NCBI GenBank assembly: GCA_963777755.1
Contig: CAVZSC010000009.1
Location: 85,627-149,626 of the forward strand
Direction: 5' to 3'
Source: DATFWC01 sp963777755
GTDB lineage: Bacteria > Pseudomonadota > Alphaproteobacteria > Rhizobiales > Xanthobacteraceae
DNA: 64,000 nucleotides
Part shown: piece by piece, positions 35,930 through 46,134 of the stretch
Layout of the letters: each line of letters starts with the position of its first letter
Numbering within the stretch: position 1 is the stretch's first letter
Position numbers and translations under genes: made by a program
The notes under the pieces: model-generated
Told to the model about the DNA's origin: nothing
Database searches by the model: none
Seen by the model: the letters and a program-made list of their open reading frames with translations, nothing else

Positions 35930-37825
35930 TCATTCCGACCAATCGATGCGGTGGGCCACCGCGTAGCGTGACATGAGCGCGCGCACCCGCTGCTCGACCT
36001 CCGTCTTTCCGGCGGTACGGGGCGCTGCCATCGTGATCACCGCCCTGCTGCCGGTCGCGTCGTCGGGCACGACCTCGACGTGGATCCGTGCCGCATCCCC
36101 GAGCGCCTCGGAGAGGACCGACTGGAACGCCCGCTGCGCCGCGTCGCGACGCAGCAGCGGCTTTGCAGGCTTGCCTACGTCCGTGAGCGGCATGCGATCG
36201 AGGATGACGACCTCTTTGGGTGCCGCCGCGCGCTCGGGAATCGTGGCAAGCGCGAAGTCGCTCAGTTCGTCCGCCGTCGCGGCTGCCCCCTTGACCAGTT
36301 GCACGTAGGCGACCGGCAGCTCGCCCGCATGGGCGTCCGGTTTGCCGATTGCCGCGGCAAGCAGCACGGCAGGATGCTTCTGCAGGGTCTCCTCGATCAC
36401 GGAAGGGTCGATGTTGTGGCCGCCGCGGATGATCACGTCCTTGGCGCGCCCGGTGAGCCACAGGTAGCCGTCCGCATCGATGCGGCCGAGGTCGCCGTTC
36501 TTGATCCACCCGTCGCGCGTGAACAGGCCCTCGTTGTAGCGCGGGTCGAGATAGCCGGGCGTGACGCTCGGCCCCTTGACTACGACCATGCCGATCTCGC
36601 CGACCGCGCAGTCGCGCGCGATCTCGCCGTCGGCGTCGAGCTTCACTGCCTTCACCGCCGTGTAGGGCAGGCGCAATCCCGCGGACCCGTAGCGCGGGTC
36701 GCCGTCGCGCGGCGCCTGCGTGACGTTCTGGGTGAATTCGGTCGCGCCATAGCTCAAGAGCACGCGCACGCCGATCATCTGCTCGATGGCGCGGCCGATG
36801 TCCGCCGGCATGGCGGTCGAACCGGTGACCATGTAGGGGCGGAGCGAGCTCAGATCCTCCCCGTTGGGCGGGTGCTTGGCCAGCGTCGCGAGTGTCGTCG
36901 GTACGCCGGAAAAATACGTGATGCGGAATTTTTCGATGAAGCGCCAGTAGTTGTCGATGAAGCGCTTGTCGCGCGCCCCGAGCGGGGAGGGGATCACGAT
37001 CGCCATGCCGTGCGCGAGCGCGAACAGGCCGCGGGCGAACAGGCCGGCGATGTGGAACATCGGATAGTCGGCGAGCACCACGTCGTCGGAGGCGTGCGCC
37101 ATCACCACCGCATTGGCCCAGCATTTGTAGGAAAAGCCGCGGTGGGTGAGCTGCACCAGCTTGGGTGCCCCGGTGGTGCCGCCGGAATGCACCAGCGCCG
37201 CGACGTCGTCGGCCCGCACCGCGCGCGCGAAAGTCAGCCGATCGTTCGGTTGCGCCGCGGCGAGCGTATCGAGATCGGATTGCGGCTCCGATTCGCCGCC
37301 CGGCCCCGGCACGGTCAGCAGGCGCACGTCCGGGATCTCGTGGCGGATCGCCTGCACGTTCTGCCAGATCTCGTAGCCGGGCGTCGGACCGAGGCAGACG
37401 ATGACTTTGGCCCGCGTCGAGCGCACGAGCTCGGTGAGCTGCGCCGGCTTGAGCATCCAGTTGACGCAGCACGGCGTCGCGCGGCTTAGTGCCCCGAGGA
37501 GAGCCGTGTAGAGCTGCGGCACGGTCGGAAGGAGGAGCAGCACGACGTCGTCCGCCCGCAGCCCGAACGTATGGAGCAGGTTCGCAATCCGTGTACGCTG
37601 CCGCTGCAGCGCGCCGTAGGTGAGGCAGATGGCGTCGCCGTCCGGAATCCCATCCACCACATAGGTGAGGGCGAGCTTGTCCGGCGCGCGCGTCAGCCCG
37701 CGATCGATCCAGTCGTTCAGGTCCCAGGAAGAGATACGCTCCGCGAGGGGTACACGCTCGATCGCTTCCACGTCGCGCAGATCCCGCAGCGGCAGGTCGT
37801 AGCGTTCGGAGGTCGTGCCGGCCAT
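35930..37825 (-). CDS. AMP-dependent acyl-CoA synthetase
   Basis: 631 aa, ATG at 37825. The P-loop variant is V-H-S-G-G-T-T-G-A-P-K, followed by the adenylate motif Y-G-A-T-E-F, G-W-I-K-N-G-D-L-G and the hinge G-R-A-K-D-V-I-I-R-G-G-H-N-I. The usual C-terminal Lys motif is seen as D-V-G-K-P-A-K. It lies first in the operon with MaoC and crotonase genes. A medium-chain, branched or cyclic carboxylic acid is the probable substrate. About 50-70 extra C-terminal residues follow the AMP-binding domain and are of unknown role. Confidence 0.9.
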   Translation of the reverse strand: MAGTTSERYDLPLRDLRDVEAIERVPLAERISSWDLNDWIDRGLTRAPDKLALTYVVDGIPDGDAICLTYGALQRQRTRIANLLHTFGLRADDVVLLLLPTVPQLYTALLGALSRATPCCVNWMLKPAQLTELVRSTRAKVIVCLGPTPGYEIWQNVQAIRHEIPDVRLLTVPGPGGESEPQSDLDTLAAAQPNDRLTFARAVRADDVAALVHSGGTTGAPKLVQLTHRGFSYKCWANAVVMAHASDDVVLADYPMFHIAGLFARGLFALAHGMAIVIPSPLGARDKRFIDNYWRFIEKFRITYFSGVPTTLATLAKHPPNGEDLSSLRPYMVTGSTAMPADIGRAIEQMIGVRVLLSYGATEFTQNVTQAPRDGDPRYGSAGLRLPYTAVKAVKLDADGEIARDCAVGEIGMVVVKGPSVTPGYLDPRYNEGLFTRDGWIKNGDLGRIDADGYLWLTGRAKDVIIRGGHNIDPSVIEETLQKHPAVLLAAAIGKPDAHAGELPVAYVQLVKGAAATADELSDFALATIPERAAAPKEVVILDRMPLTDVGKPAKPLLRRDAAQRAFQSVLSEALGDAARIHVEVVPDDATGSRAVITMAAPRTAGKTEVEQRVRALMSRYAVAHRIDWSE

Positions 37826-37975
37826 GATGGGGTGAGCTTAGCGCTTGCACCGCGCAGTGGCCACTGCCCGACCGAGGTAGTCGTCTCCGTCAACCTCGTT
37901 CACGGGAGCCGCCGCATCCGCACCGATCGGGTGGGGATGCGACGGCTGCGCACGGTCGTATCGCCTATGATCGCG

Positions 37976-38227
37976 TCACCATCGGTCACGATAGCCGCGA
38001 TACCAGCCGTAGTGACGGAAGTACGGCCGATGATGCTTGTACCACCCGTAGTGATGACCGCGATGCCATCCATAGTGATGGTGATGATGCCGGCCGTAGT
38101 GGTGGTGGCGATGGCGCGATGAGACGTCCGTGACGCCGTCGTTTGCGGGCGCCGCTTGCGCCGCGCTCAGCGGAGTGGTCGCCATGACCATCGCCGCCGC
38201 TGTAAGCGCGAGAGCAAACTTCCTCAT
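37976..38227 (-). CDS. Small exported His/Tyr-rich protein
   Basis: 83 aa. The ATG at 38227 follows GAGGAGG with a good spacing; the open frame upstream is not needed. Residues 1-about 26 are a signal peptide ending S-A-A-Q-A-A-P. The mature chain is made of His-, Tyr-, Trp- and Arg-rich repeats of the type H-H-Y-G-W-H/Y-R. Such proteins are often periplasmic metal (Ni, Zn, Cu) binders; this is inference from composition. It is an isolated gene between the acyl-CoA synthetase and Bug-type genes. Confidence 0.75.
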   Translation of the reverse strand: MRKFALALTAAAMVMATTPLSAAQAAPANDGVTDVSSRHRHHHYGRHHHHHYGWHRGHHYGWYKHHRPYFRHYGWYRGYRDRW

Positions 38228-38474
38228 CTGGAGTCCTCCTCTGTTGAGGTTACGGGAGGACAAGCGCTGCTCGCGGTCTTCGTTCCGGCCTCCGAAGAAA
38301 ATTTGTGTTACCATTGCAATATTGACGCATGCATCGTACGTCCATTGCACCTAACGACGTGGATCAGCTTGGTGCGTTACATTAATATCCATTAATGTTG
38401 CTGACCATATCTTCATCGCCCGCGTGCTCATCGTCAGCATGTGCCGCGACAACGCTCGCTACCTCCGCCATGAC

Positions 38475-39443
38475 CTATTGCGGCTGCAGGCCGGAGATCT
38501 TCACCAGCTCGGCGGCGCGGACGCGATCCTCCTCGAGGAACTTGGCGAATTCCTCCGGCGTGTTGAGAGCCGGCTCGAGGCCGAGGCCGGTCAGGAATTT
38601 TCGCGTGAATTCCGGGTCGCGGACAATGCGGGTGATCTCGGCGTGAAGTTTGGTGACGATCGGTTTCGGCGTGCCGGCCGGTGCGAACATGCCGAACCAG
38701 GCGCGGTTGAGGACGCCGGTATACCCGGCTTCGGCGAAGGTCGGCACGTCGGGCAACAACGGCGAGCGTTGCGGGCTGTCGACCGCCAACGCCTTGAGCT
38801 TGCCGGAGGTCAGGTTGCCGACGCTGTTGCCCATGCCGAAGAAGCCGACCGGCACGTCGCCGGCGAGCACCGCATTCACCGCATCGCCTCCGCCGCGATA
38901 GGGCACCATGGTGAAATTCGCTCCGGTGTCCTTCTTGAACTTCTCCATGAACAGCGTGACGCCGTGCGCCGGGGACGCGTAGCTGAGCCCGTTCGGACGC
39001 GCCTTCGACAGCTCGATCAGCGCCTTCATCGTGTCGACGTTGAGGGACGGGTTGACCGACATCACCTCGGTGAGAAAGAACACGTTGGTGAGCGGCTGGA
39101 ACGCGGTTGCCGGATCGTACAAGACGGTCTTGAACAGGTGAGGGCTGTAGCTCAGCGTATCGACCGCCAGCATGCAGATCGTATAGCCGTCGGCCGGTGC
39201 GGTAGCGCAGGCCTGGCCGCCGATCATGGTGCTGGCGCCCGGCTTGTTCTCCACCACCACGGTCTGGCCCAGGCTCTTCGTCAGCTCCTGCGCGAGCCCG
39301 CGCATCACCGTATCGCCGAGCCCGCCGGCGCTGAGCGGCAGGATCGCGCGGATCGGCTTGGTCGGATAGTCCTGGGCGAGTGCGGCCGGCGCGCCGGCGG
39401 AGCCCATGGCGAGGGTGAGAAGCAAGGCTGCGAGCGGTTTCAC
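38475..39443 (-). CDS. Bug-family tripartite tricarboxylate transporter substrate-binding protein
   Basis: 322 aa with a GTG start at 39443 preceded by GGGAGGATACC. The signal peptide ends near A-A-L-A-Q-D. The mature start Y-P-T-K-P-I-R-A-I-L-P and the V-E-N-K-P-G-A-S segment are the hallmarks of Bug (TctC-like) binding proteins, which bind di/tricarboxylates and aromatic acids. No TctA/TctB membrane genes are near, which is common for orphan Bug genes. It is next to a CocE/NonD hydrolase, 42 bases upstream on the same strand. Confidence 0.93.
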   Translation of the reverse strand: MKPLAALLLTLAMGSAGAPAALAQDYPTKPIRAILPLSAGGLGDTVMRGLAQELTKSLGQTVVVENKPGASTMIGGQACATAPADGYTICMLAVDTLSYSPHLFKTVLYDPATAFQPLTNVFFLTEVMSVNPSLNVDTMKALIELSKARPNGLSYASPAHGVTLFMEKFKKDTGANFTMVPYRGGGDAVNAVLAGDVPVGFFGMGNSVGNLTSGKLKALAVDSPQRSPLLPDVPTFAEAGYTGVLNRAWFGMFAPAGTPKPIVTKLHAEITRIVRDPEFTRKFLTGLGLEPALNTPEEFAKFLEEDRVRAAELVKISGLQPQ

Positions 39444-39485
39444 GGTATCCTCCCTGTGGTCTTGCCGGCGTCGTCGACGAATGCC

Positions 39486-41192
39486 TTACGGCTTGAGTGG
39501 AATGCCGCCCGAGATGAAGGTCTCGAGCCGATTGCCGCGCGTGATCGGCAGGATCAGCTGCGAGGGGTGGTCGGCGTCGTGGTGGATGGTGACGCGAGCG
39601 CTGTGCGGGCGCGCGATATGGCCGAGCGCGATCGCCTGCAGCGCGGTCTCCGGTTTCTCGTCGTCGGCGCACTTGATGCGGAGCGCGAGGCGCGAGCCGG
39701 GCCGCATCAGGATGCCGTAGGGCCGGACCTCGATATCGAACCGGTAGATCTCGCCCGGCGTGAGCGGCTGGCGCTCGTCATGGGTGTGGTGCGGCTGCCA
39801 GGGCTGCGACAGCTGCGCATCGAGCTTGCGCTGCGAGCCGCGCAGCCAGCCGCGGGTGAGCAGCCGCTCGTTGCCGTCCGGCGCGATCTCGATCAGCGAA
39901 ACGAACCACAGCACGTCGTCGGACGTGGTCGAGCCATAAAGATTCAGCACGATCGGCCCGCAGATCTCGGTCGCTTCGACGAATTGCGGGGTGGTGAACG
40001 TCGCGCTGCCGCGGCCGTAGGGCGAGTCGGCGAACGTCGTCGGCGCCTCGTGCGGCCAGAACTCATGCTCGCTGAGCAGCCCGCCCTCGTGCAGGTAGAA
40101 CGGCGTCCAGCGCGTATCCGGCAGCGGCCACTCGTCGGCGAGCTTCCATTCGCCGGTGCCGTCGATGAACAGCGCGATCGGCGGCTCGCGCATCGCGCCG
40201 GTGTCGTTGCCCTTGAGCCATTGATCGAACCAGCGCAACGACTCGTAGGCGTATTGATAGAGCGGCCGGTCGAGATAGAGCGGCGGGCCGACCGAGAGCT
40301 TTGCGGGCCCATGCCAGTTCTCGAAATTGCGGAAGGCCCCGGCGAGATGGGTGCCGTAGACGCCCCAGCAGGCGCCGAAATAGGCCGGCACGTCCGGCTT
40401 GTTGGCGTAGGCGACCGAGCGCTCGCGATAATAGTCGCCGTCGAACGGCCGCAGCAGCGTCTCCAGCAGCACGCGGTGGCCGCCGAAATCCGGGTTGCGC
40501 AGGACGTTGACCAGGAACGGCACCGCGGCGAGCTCCTCGTCCTTGAGCGCCGCGGCGAGCGCCTCCTCGAACCGCGCGTTGCCCCAGGTCTCGCGCAGGC
40601 CCGGCTCGAACGTCGTTTCGGGCAGCGTCTCGAACCAGATCTTGCTGAAGCCGTAGTTGAGAATGCCGCCCTGGTAATAGCGGTCGCGGTACGCGTCCGA
40701 CCACGCGAAGGGCGCGAAGATGCACCGGAGGTTCTTCGGCTTCTGTGCCGCGACCAGCCCGGCGACAAGTGAGAAATACGAGGCGCCGAACATGCCCACG
40801 TTGCCGTCGCACCAGGGCTGCGCAGTCAGCCAGTCGATCGCCTCGCACACGTCCGCGATGGTGCCCTTGCCGAGGTTGCCGAAGGCGCCGCCCGACTTGC
40901 CGGTGCCGCGCACGTTGAGCAGCACCTGGGCGTAGCCGCGACGCGCATAGAAATTCGGGTCGCCGCTCTCCATGTGGCCGCGCGCGTGGGAGAAGCCGAC
41001 CGGCATCAGGGGTGCGACCTGATCGTGCTTGGAATAGGCGTGCGGGCACAGGATCGCGGGAAATTTCCCCGGCGCGTCGGGTCGATAGACGTCGGCATCG
41101 AGCGTGTGGCCGGTGCTCACCGGTATGGGCAGGTCGCGGTCCACGCGCAGCCCGTACTGGCGGCGCGACGTCTGCCACGTCTTGGCGAACAT
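39486..41192 (-). CDS. CocE/NonD-family hydrolase
   Basis: 568 aa from the ATG at 41192, preceded by GGGAGG. The alpha/beta-hydrolase domain contains the family nucleophile motif G-A-S-Y-F-S (consensus G-x-S-Y-x-G, the last Gly replaced by Ser), an earlier D-V-Y-R-P and R-G-T-G-K-S-G. The C-terminal half is the jelly-roll X-Pro dipeptidyl-peptidase-like domain. Family members are esterases, cephalosporin or glutaryl acylases and X-Pro peptidases. No signal peptide is visible. It probably acts with the adjacent Bug-type uptake protein. Confidence 0.88.
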   Translation of the reverse strand: MFAKTWQTSRRQYGLRVDRDLPIPVSTGHTLDADVYRPDAPGKFPAILCPHAYSKHDQVAPLMPVGFSHARGHMESGDPNFYARRGYAQVLLNVRGTGKSGGAFGNLGKGTIADVCEAIDWLTAQPWCDGNVGMFGASYFSLVAGLVAAQKPKNLRCIFAPFAWSDAYRDRYYQGGILNYGFSKIWFETLPETTFEPGLRETWGNARFEEALAAALKDEELAAVPFLVNVLRNPDFGGHRVLLETLLRPFDGDYYRERSVAYANKPDVPAYFGACWGVYGTHLAGAFRNFENWHGPAKLSVGPPLYLDRPLYQYAYESLRWFDQWLKGNDTGAMREPPIALFIDGTGEWKLADEWPLPDTRWTPFYLHEGGLLSEHEFWPHEAPTTFADSPYGRGSATFTTPQFVEATEICGPIVLNLYGSTTSDDVLWFVSLIEIAPDGNERLLTRGWLRGSQRKLDAQLSQPWQPHHTHDERQPLTPGEIYRFDIEVRPYGILMRPGSRLALRIKCADDEKPETALQAIALGHIARPHSARVTIHHDADHPSQLILPITRGNRLETFISGGIPLKP

Positions 41193-41315
41193 GAACCCTC
41201 CCGCGGGCGCGGCTGAGTGTTTTGTAGAATGATACGGGTCGCCCGCGATGCGATGCAAGGCACTCGCGGTTGTGCCGCCCATTCCGATCAGGATGGCAGT
41301 GCCGCGCCAAGCGAG

Positions 41316-41338
41316 ATCGCCGGGACAAGCCCGGCGAT
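41316..41338. terminator. Perfect hairpin downstream of the DUF1445 gene
   Basis: ATCGCCGGG (41316-41324) and CCCGGCGAT (41330-41338) form a nine-base perfect stem with loop ACAAG. It follows, on the minus strand, the stop of the gene at 41345 by six bases, so it may terminate that transcript; the sequence also looks like a common extragenic palindrome of this bacterial group. Confidence 0.5.
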
Positions 41339-41344
41339 GACGAC

Positions 41345-42160
41345 CTACATGATCGCCAGGTCGACGTTGCGGCGGTCGGTCACCAGCATGCTGCCCGGGT
41401 AGTGGGTGATGCAGAAGTCGGGCTTCACGGTCGCGATCACCGATTGCGGCGTCACGCCGCACGCCCAGAACACCGGAAGCTCGTCGTCATGAATCGCGAT
41501 CGGATCGCCTTCGTCGGGATGCGTGACATCGCGAATGCCGATCAGCTCCGGCTTCCCGATATGCACTGGAGCCCCATGGACGCTGGGAAACCGCGTGGTG
41601 ATCTGGATGGCCCGGATCGCGTCCGCCGGCTTCATCGGCCGCATCGACACCACCATGGGCCCGTGGAACGGGCCGGCCGGCATCGTCTCGATCGTGGTGC
41701 GATACATCGGCACGGTCGTGCCACACGTAATGTGGCGCATCTCGATGCCGGCCTCGAGCAGCGGGTGCTCGAACGAGAACGAGCAGCCGATGACGAAGGC
41801 GACAAGGTCGTCGCGCCACCACCGGCGGATGTCGGCCGGCTCGTCCACGACTTCGCCGTTCTGCCACACCCGATAGCGCGGCAGGTCGGTACGGATGTCG
41901 AGGTCCTCGGCGAGCGCCGGCAGCCGCCAATCGCCGGGTGCCGACGAGGCGAGCAGCGGGCACGGCTTGGGATTGAGCTGGCAGAACCGCAGGAAATCGC
42001 GGGCGAGCGCGTCGGGCAGTATCGCCAGGTTGCCCTGCACATAGCCCGGCGCGAGGCCGGAGGTTACCCCGGTATAATTGCCCTGGCGGATCATCAGGCG
42101 GGCGTCGCGGCCGGTCTGTGCAACCGGTGGGAGTTCGCGCTGCAACGTAGCGACGGCCAT
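41345..42160 (-). CDS. Putative hydro-lyase, DUF1445 family
   Basis: 271 aa, ATG at 42160 with GGAGAGATG just before. Family features are A-P-G-Y-V-Q-G-N, F-L-R-F-C-Q-L-N-P-K-P-C-P-L, F-V-I-G-C-S-F-S-F-E and the C-terminal G-A-C-like segment W-A-C-G-V-T-P-Q. The family includes YcsI and D-glutamate cyclase-like proteins, so a lyase acting on a hydroxy or amino acid is likely. It is divergent from the Liv operon at 42347. Confidence 0.88.
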   Translation of the reverse strand: MAVATLQRELPPVAQTGRDARLMIRQGNYTGVTSGLAPGYVQGNLAILPDALARDFLRFCQLNPKPCPLLASSAPGDWRLPALAEDLDIRTDLPRYRVWQNGEVVDEPADIRRWWRDDLVAFVIGCSFSFEHPLLEAGIEMRHITCGTTVPMYRTTIETMPAGPFHGPMVVSMRPMKPADAIRAIQITTRFPSVHGAPVHIGKPELIGIRDVTHPDEGDPIAIHDDELPVFWACGVTPQSVIATVKPDFCITHYPGSMLVTDRRNVDLAIM

Positions 42161-42346
42161 GGCATCTCTCCGATCCGTGCTGCCGGACGGGGAGCCGCCG
42201 GCACGCCTCGCTCACCTTATCATCGGTACGCAAGCGGAAAACGGTTGAATCTGCCGCCAGGATCGCGTTTGCTAGGGTTCTGATCCGCTGCCGATGCAGG
42301 ACGGCTGCAGGCAGCGCGCATGATTTCGGTCTGGGAGGAGCTATCA

Positions 42347-43645
42347 ATGGCTGACCATGAGAAATCGCAGGAGCTGAGTGAAGCGTTCTGGTACAGCGGC
42401 AAGGTCACCCGCCGGCGGGTCGTCGGCTGGGGCGCCGGCGCGATCGGCGCGACCATGCTGGTGCCGGCGCCCTGGCGCGCCGCGTTCGGCCAGGCCAAGC
42501 CGTACAAGATCGGCAGTTTGCAGCCGCTGTCCGGTGCTGCGGCGGCCGGCGGCAAGACCGCGCTGGTCGGCTCGCAGATGGCGGTCGACCGCATCAACAA
42601 GTCGGGCGGCATCAACGGCCGGCCGATCGAACTGGTCATCGCGGACTACGAGTCGAAGCCCGACGTCGGCCGCCGCAAGGCGGAGAAGCTGGTGGTCGAG
42701 GACAAGGTCGACATCCACCAGGGCGGCTTCCTCTCCAACGTCTGCCTCGCCTGCCAGCCGGTGTTCGACGAATACAAGATCGTCAACATGATCGGCGTGT
42801 GCCTCGACACAACGCTGACCACCACCAAGTGCAGCCGCTACACGTTCCGCCCGTTCGACTATGCGCCGGCGCAGGCGGTGGCGTTCGCCCCCCACCTGGT
42901 CAAGATGGGCAAGCGCTGGCACATCGCCTATGCGGACTATGCGTGGGGCCAGTCGACCAAGGATGCCTATGCGGACCAGATCAAGAAGGCGGGCGGCGAG
43001 ATTGCCGGGACCACCGGCATCCCGCTCGGCACCGCCGACATGACGGCGTTCCTGTCGAAGATCACCGGCAATTTCGACGGCCTGTTCGGGATCTTCTTCG
43101 GCAAGGACGGTGTGACCATCGGCAACCAGGCGTTCGATCTCGGTCTGACCAAGAAGTACAAGTGGGCGGGCGACGGCGCCATCGCCGAGTCCACCAACCT
43201 GCCGGCGCTCGGCAACAAGATCGAGGGCTTCGTCGGCGTCAACCGCTACCTGCCGGTTTTCCAGGGTGTGCTGAACACGCCTTCGCACAAGAAGTTCTAC
43301 GACGACGCCGTCGTCCGGCTGAAGCAGATCGATCCATCGGGTCCCGAGCCCGACCGCTACGTGCAGTCGAACTACGAGGCGATGAATGCCTTGAAGATCG
43401 GCATGGAGAAGTCGAAGTTCCGCGGCCGCGAGGATACGATGAAACTCATCGAGGCGCTGGAAGGCCTCGAGATGAAGGAAGGCGACGACTTCCCGCAGGG
43501 CGACAAGGTGCTGCGCAAGGAAGACCACCAGGCCTTCATCCGCGAGTTCATCTTCGACATCAAGGACGGCAAGCCTCGGATCCTCGACGTGGTGCCGAAG
43601 GAAAAGACAATGTTCCCACCGGAGTGCAAGTTCGCCTCGACCTAG
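42347..43645 (+). CDS. Liv-type ABC transporter substrate-binding protein with Tat-like signal
   Basis: 432 aa. The ATG at 42347 is preceded by GGGAGGAG; an ATG at 42320 is less likely. The N-terminus has V-T-R-R-R-V-V-G followed by a hydrophobic core (W-G-A-G-A-I-G-A-T-M-L-V) and cleavage near A-F-G-Q-A, which fits a twin-arginine signal more than a Sec one. The mature domain starts K-I-G-S-L-Q-P-L-S-G and is a family 6 binding protein for amino acids, amides or urea-like solutes. It is the first gene of a complete five-gene Liv operon. Confidence 0.9.
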   Translation: MADHEKSQELSEAFWYSGKVTRRRVVGWGAGAIGATMLVPAPWRAAFGQAKPYKIGSLQPLSGAAAAGGKTALVGSQMAVDRINKSGGINGRPIELVIADYESKPDVGRRKAEKLVVEDKVDIHQGGFLSNVCLACQPVFDEYKIVNMIGVCLDTTLTTTKCSRYTFRPFDYAPAQAVAFAPHLVKMGKRWHIAYADYAWGQSTKDAYADQIKKAGGEIAGTTGIPLGTADMTAFLSKITGNFDGLFGIFFGKDGVTIGNQAFDLGLTKKYKWAGDGAIAESTNLPALGNKIEGFVGVNRYLPVFQGVLNTPSHKKFYDDAVVRLKQIDPSGPEPDRYVQSNYEAMNALKIGMEKSKFRGREDTMKLIEALEGLEMKEGDDFPQGDKVLRKEDHQAFIREFIFDIKDGKPRILDVVPKEKTMFPPECKFAST

Positions 43646-43683
43646 CGTGTGCTCCGCTCGAGGGGGAACAGGGCACGCTCTAA

Positions 43684-44498
43684 GTGAAAGCCGATCATTC
43701 CATCGATGCGCCCCTCCCAGCCGATCGAGGCCGGGAGGGGGCCTCGGGTGCCATTCCGCGCACCGAGGGTGAGATTCTGCGTACCGAGGGCTTGACCGTC
43801 CGCTTCGGCGGGTTGACCGCTGTCGACAGCGTCGACTTTTCCATTCAGCGCGGCGAGGTCCGCGCCATCATCGGACCGAACGGTGCCGGCAAGAGCACGT
43901 TCTTCAACTGTCTCACCGGCGTGTTGCGCCCGACCGCAGGGCGCATCCTGTTCGACGGCGAAGAGATCACCGGGTTGCCGCCCAACCTGATTTCGCAGCG
44001 GGGCATCGCCCGCTCGTACCAGATCACCAACATCCTGCCCAATGCCACCGTGCTGGAGAACGTGCGCATCGCCGCCCAGTCGCGTCGGCATGGCTGGAGC
44101 ATGCTCAGGCACCATCGCGCCTACCGCGACATCATCGAGAAGGCCGAGGCCGTGCTGCAATCGGTCGGCCTCGCCGCCAAGGCCGACGAACTCGCCGCCA
44201 ACCTGTCGCACGGCGAGCAACGCAATCTCGAGATCGGCATTGCACTCGCGACCGAGCCGCAATTGCTGTGCCTCGACGAGCCGACCGCCGGCATGAGCGC
44301 GGTCGAGACCCACGAGACGATCGCGCTGGTGCGCCGCATCGCGCAGAACCTGACGATCCTCATCGTCGAGCACGACATGCAGGTCGTGCTCGAGCTCGCG
44401 CAGCGGATCTCGGTGTTCCACTACGGGCGCGTGCTGGCCGAGGGAACGCCCGACGAGATCCAGCAGAACGCCCGCGTGCTGGAGGTCTATCTCAAGAC

Positions 44499-44502
<4 letters not shown>
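43684..44502 (+). CDS. livG: Branched-chain-type ABC transporter ATP-binding protein LivG
   Basis: 272 aa, GTG start at 43684; conserved sequence begins about residue 33, so a shorter form is possible, but no ATG is available before it. Walker A is G-P-N-G-A-G-K-S-T, followed by R-S-Y-Q-I-T-N-I in the Q-loop region, the signature L-S-H-G-E-Q-R and Walker B L-L-C-L-D-E-P-T-A-G-M-S. The degenerate signature L-S-H-G-E is typical for LivG. Its stop overlaps the LivF start (ATGA). Confidence 0.92.
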
Positions 44503-45236
<734 letters not shown>

Positions 45237-45237
45237 G

Positions 45238-46134
45238 ATGGACACCGTGCAGGCGTTCTTTGCGGCCATCCCCTACGAGCTGATCGTCATCCAGACCCTC
45301 AACGGTATCGTCACCGGCATGATCCTGGCGCTGGTCGCCTCGGGCCTGACGCTGATCTTCGGTATCATGGACGTGGTGAACTTCGCCCATGGCGAGCTGT
45401 TCATGCTCGGCGCCTATGTGGGCGTGGTGGTGCTGGCGAGCACCGGCAGCTTCTGGATCGCGCTCATTCTCTCCACGCTCACCGTCGCGCTGATCGGTGC
45501 GGCGCTGCAGATCACCACCTTGCGCCCGCTGATCGGCCGCGATCCCCTGACCACGATCCTCGCCACGTTCGGCATATCGCTGGTGCTGCAGAACTATGCG
45601 CTGTGGGCGTTCGGCCCGGTGGCGCGCAAGATCCAGGAGCCGATCACCGGCTATTTCAACCTGTTCTATCTCGAGTATCCCTGGTACCGCCTGGTGATCG
45701 CCGGCCTCTCGGCGGCGATCATCGGCGGCTTCTGGCTTTTTCTCAAATACGGCACTTACGGCATCTGGATTCGCGCCACCACCCAGGACCGTGTGATGGC
45801 GCAGGCCATGGGTATTCCGGTGCCGTGGGTGCACACCGCGGTGTTCGCCATCGGCGCCGGCATGGCGGCGGCGAGCGGCGTGCTGTTCGGGCCGCTGGTC
45901 GGCGTCAACCACGCCATGGGGCTCGACTGGGTGCTGAAAGCCTTCATCGTGGTGGTGGTCGGCGGCATGGGCAACCTGGGGGGATCGATTGCGGCGTCGA
46001 TCTTCATCAGCCTGCTGGAAGCCTACGCCTCGATCTGGGTCAGCCCGGCCCAGGCCGTGATCGTTTCGTTCGTGGTTCTCATCCTCACCCTGTTGTTCCG
46101 GCCGACCGGCCTGTTCGTACCGACGCCAAAATGA
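45238..46134 (+). CDS. livH: Branched-chain-type ABC transporter permease LivH
   Basis: 298 aa, ATG at 45238. About eight membrane segments; L-T-L-I-F-G-I-M-D-V-V-N-F-A-H-G is at the N-terminal third and the C-terminus is R-P-T-G-L-F-V. The permease shares this plan with the orphan at 31241. The gene overlaps livM by four bases, so the channel subunits are made in step. Confidence 0.93.
   Translation: MDTVQAFFAAIPYELIVIQTLNGIVTGMILALVASGLTLIFGIMDVVNFAHGELFMLGAYVGVVVLASTGSFWIALILSTLTVALIGAALQITTLRPLIGRDPLTTILATFGISLVLQNYALWAFGPVARKIQEPITGYFNLFYLEYPWYRLVIAGLSAAIIGGFWLFLKYGTYGIWIRATTQDRVMAQAMGIPVPWVHTAVFAIGAGMAAASGVLFGPLVGVNHAMGLDWVLKAFIVVVVGGMGNLGGSIAASIFISLLEAYASIWVSPAQAVIVSFVVLILTLLFRPTGLFVPTPK

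Noticed and set aside
38424..40772. 782-codon plus-strand open frame
   Set aside because: Antisense of the Bug-type and CocE genes; no recognisable domain.
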